Part shown: positions 1 to 5,641 of the stretch, one piece after another
Layout: each line of letters opens with the position of its first letter
Numbering within the stretch: position 1 is the first letter of the stretch
Assembly: GCA_947458525.1 (NCBI GenBank)
Contig: CANHAG010000051.1
Location: 1-7,416 of the forward strand
Direction: 5' to 3'
DNA from: Rhodospirillaceae bacterium
GTDB taxonomy: Bacteria > Pseudomonadota > Alphaproteobacteria > Rickettsiales > UBA3002
DNA length: 7,416 nt
Translations under genes and position numbers: made by a program
The notes under the pieces: generated by a model
The model's input: only the letters and a program-made list of their open reading frames with translations
Databases searched by the model: none
Told to the model about the DNA's origin: nothing

Positions 1-161
1 ATCGGTGCATCCTCAACGGAATCGCGCTTCTTCCATTTCGCCACCGTCTTCGGATTGATGTCGTAGCGCTCCGCAAGCCGATTCATGCTCTCTTGACTAT
101 GTTGTATCGCTCGACGCACTGCCGCTGTCGTTGCGGCGCTCCCGTGTAATACTTGTCCCAT
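1..161 (-). CDS. IS481-family transposase, N-terminal fragment (truncated by window edge)
   Basis: The 53 visible codons start at an ATG (161-159) preceded by a strong AGGAGG Shine-Dalgarno (166-171) four bases upstream. The protein begins MGQVLHGSAATTAAVRRAIQ and contains a helix-turn-helix at about residues 26-46, including LAERYDINPKTVAKWKKR. This start and HTH are typical of the DNA-binding N-terminus of IS481-type transposases, which recognise the element's ends; the catalytic DDE domain follows and is not visible here. The reading frame is open to the edge, with no sign of decay in the visible part. Whether the full gene is intact cannot be judged. Family assignment rests on recognition of the N-terminal sequence, which is also broadly similar to other HTH_Tnp/IS3-like proteins. 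Confidence 0.75.
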   Translation of the reverse strand, partial: MGQVLHGSAATTAAVRRAIQHSQESMNRLAERYDINPKTVAKWKKRDSVEDAP

Positions 162-220
162 AATTCCTCCTTTGTTGGCAGTGCAGAATACGCTACACCA
201 TCACAAAGTGGGACTAAACA
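1..220 (-). mobile_element. IS481-like insertion sequence, 5' (transposase-start) end only
   Basis: This is the end of an insertion sequence that continues past the left edge of the window. It carries the start of an IS481-type transposase gene read on the minus strand, with a leader of about 59 bases. IS481-family ends typically begin TGT and finish ACA. The outer boundary is placed at the ACA ending at 220, because the minus-strand reading from there starts TGTTTAGTCCCACTTTGTG. That boundary is an inference: the opposite terminus is outside the window, so the inverted repeat and target duplication cannot be confirmed. The tip lies only about 36 bases from the 3' end of a tRNA-Arg gene. Confidence 0.6.
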
Positions 221-233
221 CCTAATCAAACTA

Positions 234-250
234 CCCATGGCCGCCACGGG
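234..250 (-). terminator. possible weak terminator after tRNA-Arg
   Basis: On the minus strand the sequence reads CCCGTGG-CGG-CCATGGG, a 7-bp stem with one G-U pair and a 3-base loop. It lies 6 bases past the tRNA CCA end. It is followed by TAGTTTGATTAG, which is only moderately T-rich, so it may act as a terminator or processing signal for the tRNA transcript. Support is structural only. Confidence 0.35.
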
Positions 251-256
251 TGGGAC

Positions 257-333
257 TGGTGGGATCGGCGCGATTCGAACGCGCGGCCCCCGGTTTAGGA
301 AACCAGTGCTCTATCCAGCTGAGCTACGACCCC
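257..333 (-). tRNA. tRNA-Arg (anticodon CCU)
   Basis: The minus strand folds into a complete 77-base cloverleaf with an encoded CCA tail (257-259). The acceptor stem pairs GGGGTCG (327-333) with CGATCCC (261-267, minus reading), including one G-U pair. The D arm reads AGCTCAGCTGGATAGAGC. The anticodon stem CTGGT/ACCGG encloses the loop TTCCTAA, giving anticodon CCT (297-299), which reads the AGG arginine codon. The T arm GCGCG-TTCGAAT-CGCGC is perfect. The A in the D loop fits arginine tRNA identity. tRNA-Arg(CCU) genes are well-known integration sites for mobile DNA, and an IS lies immediately beyond the 3' end here. Confidence 0.96.
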
Positions 334-345
334 ATCCTGCAAGGA

Positions 346-374
346 TCATTAAACACTGCTCCCCCTTCTCGCAA
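346..374 (-). promoter_or_regulatory. candidate promoter of tRNA-Arg
   Basis: Upstream of the tRNA on the minus strand, a TTGCGA box (369-374) lies 17 bases from TAATGA (346-351), or 15 bases from the overlapping TTTAAT (348-353). This would start transcription a few bases before the mature 5' end at 333, as is common for tRNA genes. Matches to the sigma-70 consensus are partial, so this is a suggestion only. Confidence 0.3.
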
Positions 375-422
375 GTAATTGTGGGGATTGCTTCCACGAT
401 CTGACCTTTGCTGCAGTGCCGC

Positions 423-450
423 TTGATTGCCCCCGCATCTATGGTATGCG
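423..450 (+). promoter_or_regulatory. candidate promoter of icd
   Basis: TTGATT (423-428) and TATGCG (445-450) are separated by 16 bases, about 32 bases before the icd start. This is the best sigma-70-like pair in the 148-base divergent spacer between the tRNA and icd, but the -10 box is poor. The rest of the spacer shows no convincing operator. Confidence 0.25.
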
Positions 451-481
451 CTATGCCGAATCTTTTGCGTGAGGAGCTGGC

Positions 482-1684
482 ATGGCGAAAATTACGGTGA
501 AAACTCCGGTGGTGGAGCTGGATGGCGACGAGATGACCCGCATCATCTGGCAGATGATCAAGGATAAACTCATTCTGCCCTTTCTCGATATTAAGCTCGA
601 TTATTACGATCTCGGCATTGAAAAACGCGACGCGACGGATGATAAAATCACCGTCGCTGCGGCCGAAGCCATCAAAAAACACGGGGTGGGCATTAAATGC
701 GCGACGATTACGCCTGACGAAGCGCGGGTGAAGGAGTTTGGCCTGAAGCGCATGTATCCCTCGCCCAACGGCACGATCCGCAATATTCTGGATGGCACGA
801 TTTTCCGCGCCCCCATCATCTGCAAAAACATCCCGCGCTATGTGCCGGGCTGGGTGTCGCCCATTATTGTTGGCCGCCATGCGTTTGGCGACCAGTACCG
901 CGCGACCGATCTGGTGGTGGATCGCCCCGGGCGGCTGGTCATGAAATTCACCCCCGATGACGGCAGTGCGGGTTACGAGCACGAGGTTTACCATTTCCCA
1001 AGCCCGGGCGTGGCGCTTTCCATGTATAACCTTAATAGTTCGATTGAGGGCTTTGCGCGGGCGTGCTTCAATTACGCGCTCACGGTCAATTATCCGGTCT
1101 ATCTTTCGACCAAAAATACCATCCTCAAAAAATATGATGGGGATTTCAAGGCAATTTTCCAGCGCGTGTTTGATAGCGAATTCAAGCCCCGGTTTGATGC
1201 GGCCGGGCTTACCTATGAGCACCGGCTGATTGATGATCTTGTCGCCTATGCCATTAAATCAGAGGGCGGGTTTGTCTGGGCATGCAAGAATTATGACGGG
1301 GATGTGCAGTCCGACGTGGTGGCGCAGGGCTTCGGCTCGCTTGGCCTCATGACCTCGGTGCTGGTCACCCCCGACGGCAAGACGGTGGAAACCGAAGCCG
1401 CGCACGGCACGGTCACCCGCCATTACCGCGACCATCAGGCCGGAAAAGCGACGAGCACCAACCCCATCGCCTCCATTTATGCATGGACGAGCGGGTTGCG
1501 CTACCGCGCGAAGTTCGATCACCATGAGGCGCTGGCCGGTTTCTGCGACAAGCTTGAAAAAGCGGTGATTGATACGGTTGAATCCGGCACCATGACCAAA
1601 GATCTGGCGCTGCTGGTGGGCGCCGGGCAGAAACACGTCACCACGGGTGCGTTTATCGACGCGGTGGCGGCAAGGATGCGATAA
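482..1684 (+). CDS. icd: NADP-dependent isocitrate dehydrogenase (eukaryote-like/alphaproteobacterial type)
   Basis: This cytosolic TCA-cycle enzyme oxidatively decarboxylates isocitrate to 2-oxoglutarate, producing NADPH and needing Mg2+ or Mn2+. The 400-residue length fits the homodimeric type found in alphaproteobacteria and eukaryotes, unlike the E. coli-type enzyme. The isocitrate-binding signature SPNGTIRN spans residues 94-101, with Arg100, Arg109 and Arg132 ([13 protein letters not shown]) as substrate-binding arginines and Tyr139 and Lys211 as catalytic residues. Metal-binding aspartates are Asp251/252, Asp274 and Asp278. The NADP-binding segment [11 protein letters not shown] (306-316) has the Arg/His pair that reads the 2'-phosphate, supporting NADP over NAD. 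Residue numbers up to about 140 coincide with human IDH1. The ATG at 482 has a GAGGAG box (471-476) five bases upstream. The gene is intact, and ppc follows on the same strand after 54 bases. Confidence 0.97.
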   Translation: MAKITVKTPVVELDGDEMTRIIWQMIKDKLILPFLDIKLDYYDLGIEKRDATDDKITVAAAEAIKKHGVGIKCATITPDEARVKEFGLKRMYPSPNGTIRNILDGTIFRAPIICKNIPRYVPGWVSPIIVGRHAFGDQYRATDLVVDRPGRLVMKFTPDDGSAGYEHEVYHFPSPGVALSMYNLNSSIEGFARACFNYALTVNYPVYLSTKNTILKKYDGDFKAIFQRVFDSEFKPRFDAAGLTYEHRLIDDLVAYAIKSEGGFVWACKNYDGDVQSDVVAQGFGSLGLMTSVLVTPDGKTVETEAAHGTVTRHYRDHQAGKATSTNPIASIYAWTSGLRYRAKFDHHEALAGFCDKLEKAVIDTVESGTMTKDLALLVGAGQKHVTTGAFIDAVAARMR

Positions 1685-1696
1685 GCTTCATCAAAT

Positions 1697-1727
1697 CTTA
1701 ACAAATTTCGGATAAAAGTCTGTTAAG
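1697..1727. promoter_or_regulatory. inverted repeat in the icd-ppc gap, possible operator
   Basis: CTTAACA (1697-1703) and TGTTAAG (1721-1727) form a perfect 7-bp inverted repeat with a 17-base A/T-rich spacer. The right arm overlaps the ppc ribosome binding site (AAGGTGA, 1725-1731). It could be a regulator site spanning about three helical turns, or an RNA hairpin that hides the ribosome binding site. No T-run follows, so it is not a standard terminator. The protein that would bind it is unknown. Confidence 0.3.
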
Positions 1728-1738
1728 GTGATGAATCT

Positions 1739-4666
1739 ATGATGACAGAACCCGACCCTATTTTTCAGTCATTGTCTGGGGCGTTTTCGCCCCATGCGGG
1801 CGCGCCCAGTGCTACCGCCATCACCCGTGGGCTGGTGGATGGGCTGTTTGCTTCTCTTGCGGATTCCAAGGAGGAGAAGGATCCGTGGCTAAAAGAGAAT
1901 ACAACCACGCTGCGGCAGCTGGTGGATTGTATTTATCCGCCAGCGGGCGCTGAACCAGACGAACAGGCAAGCGTAGAGATTTTAAAGAATATCACGCCAG
2001 AATCGCGTGAGAAAGTGACGATATTTCTCGCCCGTATTGGCCATCTGCACCAGATGGCTTCGATGATGGCGCGCGAGGCGTTGCTGGAAAAGAATGCCGA
2101 TCAAGATGTGATTAACACTTTTCTTAAAAGCACTGTTTCTAAGCCAACGCAGGGCTCACGGGCGGCGAAAACGAGAACCCCCTCGCCCTTATTTCGAGAT
2201 GCCAGCGAAGCCTGTAATGCACTTTCCAGACCCGTTCTGGAGCTTACCTTTACCGGCCACCCGACTAATACCAACGGTCTGGATTTCATGAAGGCACAGC
2301 GGCAGTTGATTAAAGCGGTGAATGACTGGCGGCGCACCCCGAATGATGCCGCGAAAACGGATACATTGAAGACCGCGTTTATGGCCTTCGGCACCACCCC
2401 GATCCTCCCCCGCGCAGAAAAGAAAATTGGTTCACTTATGGTGGCGGATGAGACCGATTCCATGCTTTATGCACTTCAGAATGCTTATGATGGGCTGGAT
2501 GATGCGTATGGTAAATTTGATGCGGCGCTGACGCAAAAATATCGGGTCGGATACGCGCCGGAAACGTTAAATCTGAATGTCAGATTCAATTCCTGGGGGT
2601 CTTCCGGCGATAAGGACGGCAACCAGAATGTTAATGCCGATACCACCCTTCACGCGCTGGCCAAGCACCGGCTGGCGATTCTCACCTGCTATGCGGGGGA
2701 ATTGGAAAAACTGGGCACTCCCCTGCCTGAAGCCCTGAAGCCTTGGGTGGAGCGCATCACCACTGCCAAGACAGTATTTGAAAAAGCCGTGGATGAATTG
2801 AACAAAAAATTACAGCCGGGCGTATTTCTTACCACGGAGGAAACAGACCAAATTCGCAAAGACTTGGTGAGAGCCAGCCAAACGCTGGATGCAAAAGCCT
2901 TCGAGGAAGCATTGGAAAATGCCTATCAGGCGACGACGAAGGAAGAACCCAATAAGAAGCCCCTCTTACGTCTGCTGCGCCATGTGCGGCATTTTGGGTT
3001 TTCGCTGGGGAAGATTGAATACCGCGAAACGGCGGATGAATATCAGCGGATTCTGGCTGCGGTGGTGGAGGGGTATGACAAGATGGATGAGGCCGCACGC
3101 AGCGAGAAGCTGACAGAAATGCTGCAAAACCCCGAAAAACTTGCCGACTTGCAGCAGAAACTTGCAGCCCTCGCAGCGGCCGGGCACGGAAAGCGCTATG
3201 ACGCTAAGAATCCTGCCCCAATCGCCTACCATACACTTAAGCGCATGGAGCTGGCGCGAGATTTCCCCGATATGATTGCTGCCAACGTGCTGGCGGAATG
3301 TCAGGGTGTCAGCAATATGCTCGAAGCGCTGGTGTTGCAGCAGGCCGTGGCGGTGGATGGTAAGCGGCCACTGCTCAATATCGTACCATTATTCGAGGAA
3401 TACAGCACCTTGAGTGACGCGCCGAAGGTGATGCAGGCCGCCATGACCAATCCGGCCTATCAGCAGCATATTGAAGCACTTCAGGCGGTGGGGGATGGGC
3501 GCGAGAAAGCGCAAGTGCAGATCGCCCATAGTGATAATTCACGCCGCGCAGGGGCGATTGGGGCGCGCGCCGCGATCTATGATGCGCAGGCGAAGCTGCA
3601 GGAACAGGGCATCCAGCGCTATCAGGGCGGAAGTCAATCCGACCCGTATCGTGATGGAGTGCGTTCCGTATCCGCAAAAATCAATGAATATGGCTTACAT
3701 GAGTTCGCCAAAATGACCTTTCAGGGTGGCGACTTGCTCAATTATTTCAATGCGCCCCATTCGGGCGAACGGCTGGTGACGAAAAACATCACCGCCAGCG
3801 CCCTGGCGCTGATTGAAAATAAACGCACTGAAGATCTTATGACCAAGGAGGACAGAAACATTGCCCCCGCCCTGAAGGCGACGATAGGGCCTTATGAGGC
3901 ATTGTTTAACGGCGACGCGTTGAACGAGTTGCTCACGGCGATTGACTATAACCGCTATAAGGATTCCGGCAATTTCAGTTCGCGTGCCGCAAGTCGTGGT
4001 ACGGCGCCGGGCGCGGTGGAAGTCACCAAAGCGCGCACCATTTCTTATAGCGAGGCTTTGCAACATGCGGGCTTCAGCCCGATTCTGATAGGGGCTAAGG
4101 GATTATATGACAATATTGACCGTCAATTAAAGACAGTGGACGAAAACGCTACGCCTGAAACACTAAACAAATATTATGACGCATCGCCACTATTTCGTGA
4201 TGTGGTGGACCGGTTGCTTTTCGCCCTGGCGCGCACCAGCTTTACGCCACTGGAAAGTAAATTAAATGCGCAGCAGATCGGGCTTTTGCAGGCGGATTAT
4301 AAAGACGCTTACCGTGTGGCGCTTGAAGCCTATACCGGCAAAGCTTTTGACCCCGAATCCTATCCTAAACGTGATTCTGGAGACCCGGATTTTAAGGCCA
4401 TGCGCCAGCATGTCATTAAAGAAGTATTCCCGCATGCGCAGGAGTTTTTTGCTACCCAAGACCGCCTGATGCGCGGTGCCCATGAGGTGTGGAATGCGTG
4501 GCACGTCCGCGATAATAACGAGGCGGATTTCAAACAATCTGCCCTGGCGCATAACATCATCGACACGGTGCATCATGGCCGCAACTGGCTGCTGGATGAC
4601 CCGAGCGCTGCTGCCATTTACCGACAAGAGCAGAGACTGGATCCGCCGCCGGTAAGAGCGCGTTAA
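1739..4666 (+). CDS. ppc: phosphoenolpyruvate carboxylase, divergent subfamily
   Basis: This cytosolic anaplerotic enzyme carboxylates PEP with bicarbonate to oxaloacetate. The 975 residues exceed the usual ~880-930. Family landmarks appear in order: the catalytic-histidine motif FTGHPT (His174), SSGDKDGNQN (288-296, matching GGDRDGNP), IEYRE (Arg429, near the E. coli Arg396 position), VPLFEE (Glu553, near Glu506), AHSDNSRRAG (596-605, matching YSDSxKDAG), TFQGGD (matching TVQGE), and SSRAASR plus KAR (Arg749 and Arg766, near Arg699 and Arg713). Several positions depart from the norm: the catalytic lysine of the SDS motif appears to be Arg, the GRGGxxGRGG loop is replaced by QGGSQSDPYRDG (629-640), and the NTG end is replaced by a longer tail. 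The alignment is by eye. The start at 1739 follows AAGGTGA (1725-1731); a second ATG lies at 1742. The reading frame is intact and there is no sign of decay. Activity is likely but unproven; a changed function is possible. Confidence 0.88.
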   Translation: MMTEPDPIFQSLSGAFSPHAGAPSATAITRGLVDGLFASLADSKEEKDPWLKENTTTLRQLVDCIYPPAGAEPDEQASVEILKNITPESREKVTIFLARIGHLHQMASMMAREALLEKNADQDVINTFLKSTVSKPTQGSRAAKTRTPSPLFRDASEACNALSRPVLELTFTGHPTNTNGLDFMKAQRQLIKAVNDWRRTPNDAAKTDTLKTAFMAFGTTPILPRAEKKIGSLMVADETDSMLYALQNAYDGLDDAYGKFDAALTQKYRVGYAPETLNLNVRFNSWGSSGDKDGNQNVNADTTLHALAKHRLAILTCYAGELEKLGTPLPEALKPWVERITTAKTVFEKAVDELNKKLQPGVFLTTEETDQIRKDLVRASQTLDAKAFEEALENAYQATTKEEPNKKPLLRLLRHVRHFGFSLGKIEYRETADEYQRILAAVVEGYDKMDEAARSEKLTEMLQNPEKLADLQQKLAALAAAGHGKRYDAKNPAPIAYHTLKRMELARDFPDMIAANVLAECQGVSNMLEALVLQQAVAVDGKRPLLNIVPLFEEYSTLSDAPKVMQAAMTNPAYQQHIEALQAVGDGREKAQVQIAHSDNSRRAGAIGARAAIYDAQAKLQEQGIQRYQGGSQSDPYRDGVRSVSAKINEYGLHEFAKMTFQGGDLLNYFNAPHSGERLVTKNITASALALIENKRTEDLMTKEDRNIAPALKATIGPYEALFNGDALNELLTAIDYNRYKDSGNFSSRAASRGTAPGAVEVTKARTISYSEALQHAGFSPILIGAKGLYDNIDRQLKTVDENATPETLNKYYDASPLFRDVVDRLLFALARTSFTPLESKLNAQQIGLLQADYKDAYRVALEAYTGKAFDPESYPKRDSGDPDFKAMRQHVIKEVFPHAQEFFATQDRLMRGAHEVWNAWHVRDNNEADFKQSALAHNIIDTVHHGRNWLLDDPSAAAIYRQEQRLDPPPVRAR

Positions 4667-4705
4667 AAGAAAACCCCTGCGGGAGGGTTAGGTTCCCGCA
4701 GAGGG
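4664..4705 (-). terminator. rho-independent terminator for the DUF378-like gene, possibly bidirectional
   Basis: CTGCGGGA (4677-4684) and TCCCGCAG (4694-4701) form a perfect 8-bp stem with a 9-base loop, extended by CCC/GGG around one bulged base. On the minus strand it is followed by TTTTCTTTTA (4664-4673), a good U-tract, so it ends transcription coming from 4958. The hairpin begins 7 bases after the ppc stop and may also stop ppc transcripts, although the plus-strand side lacks a T-run. Confidence 0.75.
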
Positions 4706-4724
4706 TGAAGCAGTCATTGGTGAA

Positions 4725-4755
4725 GCGCGCACCCGTAAATTCGGGGGACGCGCGC
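4725..4755. other. GC-rich hairpin between ppc and the DUF378-like gene
   Basis: GCGCGC (4725-4730) and CCCG (4732-4735) pair with CGGG (4742-4745) and GCGCGC (4750-4755) around the loop TAAATT. Small bulges are an A on one side and GGA on the other. It is the second hairpin in this convergent gap and has no T-run on either side. It may stabilise 3' ends of the converging transcripts. Confidence 0.4.
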
Positions 4756-4760
4756 GGCGT

Positions 4761-4958
4761 CTAGTGTACCGCCAGATGCGTTTTCAGCATCGGCAACACG
4801 TAATAAACGGTCGCGATTCCGATCAGGAAGTTGATGACCGTCATATGGACGCCCGTACCCAAGAGCGTGCCGAACATGTCGATCCCAAGTGCACCGAGCG
4901 CAACATGCACCCCGCCCAGCACTACCAGAAACAACGCGATCAGATGAATAATTTTCAT
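4761..4958 (-). CDS. small two-helix inner-membrane protein, DUF378-like
   Basis: This 65-residue hydrophobic protein has two predicted membrane helices at about residues 3-24 and 40-58. The first helix contains a GG pair (15-16), and the loop GIDMFGTLLG resembles the FGFDLV segment of the DUF378 family (GG-x-N-W-G-L-V-G pattern). The usual NWG appears here as HVA, so the match is partial. The function of DUF378 proteins is unknown, and no function is proposed here. The ATG at 4958 has an AGGAG box (4971-4975), but the 12-base spacing is long. It is a single gene with its own terminator (4664-4705), and it converges with ppc. The hydrophobic pattern, the ribosome site and the terminator together make it a real gene rather than a shadow frame. 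Confidence 0.75.
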   Translation of the reverse strand: MKIIHLIALFLVVLGGVHVALGALGIDMFGTLLGTGVHMTVINFLIGIATVYYVLPMLKTHLAVH

Positions 4959-4981
4959 AAACCTACTTCACTCCTTTACTA

Positions 4982-4997
4982 TGGACAGAATTGTCCA
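4982..4997. promoter_or_regulatory. operator-like palindrome TGGACA-GAAT-TGTCCA
   Basis: This perfect 6-bp inverted repeat with a 4-base centre lies in the leader of the DUF378-like gene, between its candidate promoter and ribosome binding site. It fits a dimeric regulator site or a short 5' hairpin. No specific regulator family is assigned. Confidence 0.35.
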
Positions 4998-5009
4998 CAG
5001 CTTCTTTAT

Positions 5010-5038
5010 AGCATAGTTGCACGTAAAAAGCGTGAGAA
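5010..5038 (-). promoter_or_regulatory. candidate promoter of the DUF378-like gene
   Basis: On the minus strand TTCTCA (5033-5038) and TATGCT (5010-5015) are 17 bases apart, each matching 4 of 6 sigma-70 consensus positions. TATAAA directly overlaps the downstream side. The start would fall just upstream of the palindrome at 4982-4997. Confidence 0.35.
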
Positions 5039-5168
5039 TAGCTAGCTGCAACGCATCATAGCTGTGCGCTGCAGCGAGATTTCATGCGGATTGCTGCATT
5101 GCAATATGTTGCAGGAATCTGTGCAGCAGGTAAAAAGTATGACGAGGTCGCTGCATCGTCTAAACGCT

Positions 5169-5261
5169 CGTCATTGCGAGGCGGCTTTATGCCGCCGAAG
5201 CAATCCAGCCAAGAGTAGAAAATATTTTTGCTGGATTGCTTCGCTTGCGCTCGCAATGACG
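5169..5261. repeat. 93-base palindromic, MITE-like dispersed repeat
   Basis: The element has perfect 12-bp terminal inverted repeats, CGTCATTGCGAG (5169-5180) and CTCGCAATGACG (5250-5261). A second perfect 14-bp pair lies inside it: CGAAGCAATCCAGC (5196-5209) and GCTGGATTGCTTCG (5230-5243). The left half carries a further small hairpin, GGCGGC-TTTAT-GCCGCC (5180-5196), which the right half lacks. The central loop is A/T-rich. Elements with these ends and the GCAATCCAG core are, from general knowledge, scattered in intergenic regions of many alphaproteobacterial and other genomes. It codes for nothing and is probably mobilised by an unknown transposase. Only one copy is in this window. Confidence 0.8.
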
Positions 5262-5304
5262 CGTGGCTCACGCTACCCTGGCCCCGCAGCAATAAGGTGA
5301 CGGT

Positions 5305-5568
5305 ATGATTCCAAGAAACAGACTGCGTCAGAAAATTGCGGAAGCAATCCGCACGGCCGATAGTTCGTATTTCAATGAGGATTATCATAAACAGGCCGAT
5401 GCCGTGCTGCGCACTATCAGCAAGGAAAAATTTGCGCTCCTGCCTTCGGAGCTGCCGCCTGAGACCTGGAAAAAAGTGGCCGAGAATATGCGGCTTGGAA
5501 AGTTGCGGCCGGAAGATCACGCGCGCGATGTGTATGAGACATTGCTGCGGGTGCTTGAGTCACGCTAG
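5305..5568 (+). CDS. hypothetical protein, 87 residues, unrecognised
   Basis: I do not recognise this protein. It is soluble, rich in charged residues and probably mostly helical, with no signal peptide, membrane segment, cysteine pair or known catalytic motif. The N-terminus MIPRNRLRQKIAEAIRTAD looks like a basic amphipathic helix. A Pro-rich link (LLPSELPPETW, about residues 46-56) divides it from a second helical part ending YETLLRVLESR. The start is supported by AAGGTGA (5294-5300), four bases upstream and the same ribosome site as ppc. It begins 43 bases after the palindromic repeat and converges with priA, with 73 bases between their stops. Codon use resembles its neighbours. A role cannot be inferred. 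Confidence 0.7.
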   Translation: MIPRNRLRQKIAEAIRTADSSYFNEDYHKQADAVLRTISKEKFALLPSELPPETWKKVAENMRLGKLRPEDHARDVYETLLRVLESR

Positions 5569-5600
5569 GCCCGGCACTGTTCTTATACTATGTATCCCCT

Positions 5601-5622
5601 GCGTTGCTCATCAGGGCAACGC
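5601..5622. terminator. hairpin between convergent genes, possible terminator
   Basis: GCGTTGC (5601-5607) and GCAACGC (5616-5622) form a perfect 7-bp stem with an 8-base loop in the 73-base gap between two converging genes. Neither side has a clear T-run, so termination by this hairpin alone is uncertain. It could serve both strands. Confidence 0.4.
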
Positions 5623-5641
5623 CCTAAAGAGAAGCAGAGCC

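Larger units (their letters stand above)
4959..5304. other. non-coding stretch between the DUF378-like gene and the 87-residue gene
   Basis: No convincing gene lies in these 346 bases. From left to right they hold: the leader of the DUF378-like gene with a perfect palindrome (4982-4997), its candidate promoter (5010-5038), a run of TGCA tetramers (5018-5155), the palindromic repeat element (5169-5261), a small hairpin GCGTG-GCT-CACGC (5261-5273), and the ribosome site AAGGTGA (5294-5300) of the following gene. A 154-codon open frame crossing it on the minus strand includes the repeat and the next gene and is not credible. Confidence 0.7.

Noticed and set aside
153..404. 83-codon plus-strand open frame across the IS tip and tRNA
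   Set aside because: It overlaps the complete tRNA gene and the IS end and has no ribosome site of note.
311..1222. 303-codon minus-strand open frame opposite icd
   Set aside because: It is antisense to a clearly recognised enzyme and runs through the tRNA gene; its translation has no family features.
1698..1726. CtrA-type TTAA-N7-TTAA site in the icd-ppc gap
   Set aside because: The two TTAA boxes are 21 bases apart, not 7, so the cell-cycle regulator consensus is not met.
4764..5045. 93-codon plus-strand open frame opposite the DUF378-like gene
   Set aside because: The minus-strand reading has a coherent two-helix membrane pattern and a terminator; this frame has neither.
5169..5261. CRISPR repeat or two-unit array
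   Set aside because: The repeated parts are inverted, not direct, and there are no regular spacers; it is a palindromic element.
5056..5520. 154-codon minus-strand open frame
   Set aside because: It consists of the palindromic repeat plus the antisense of the 87-residue gene; the translated repeat shows typical junk such as HASLRAQAKQSS.
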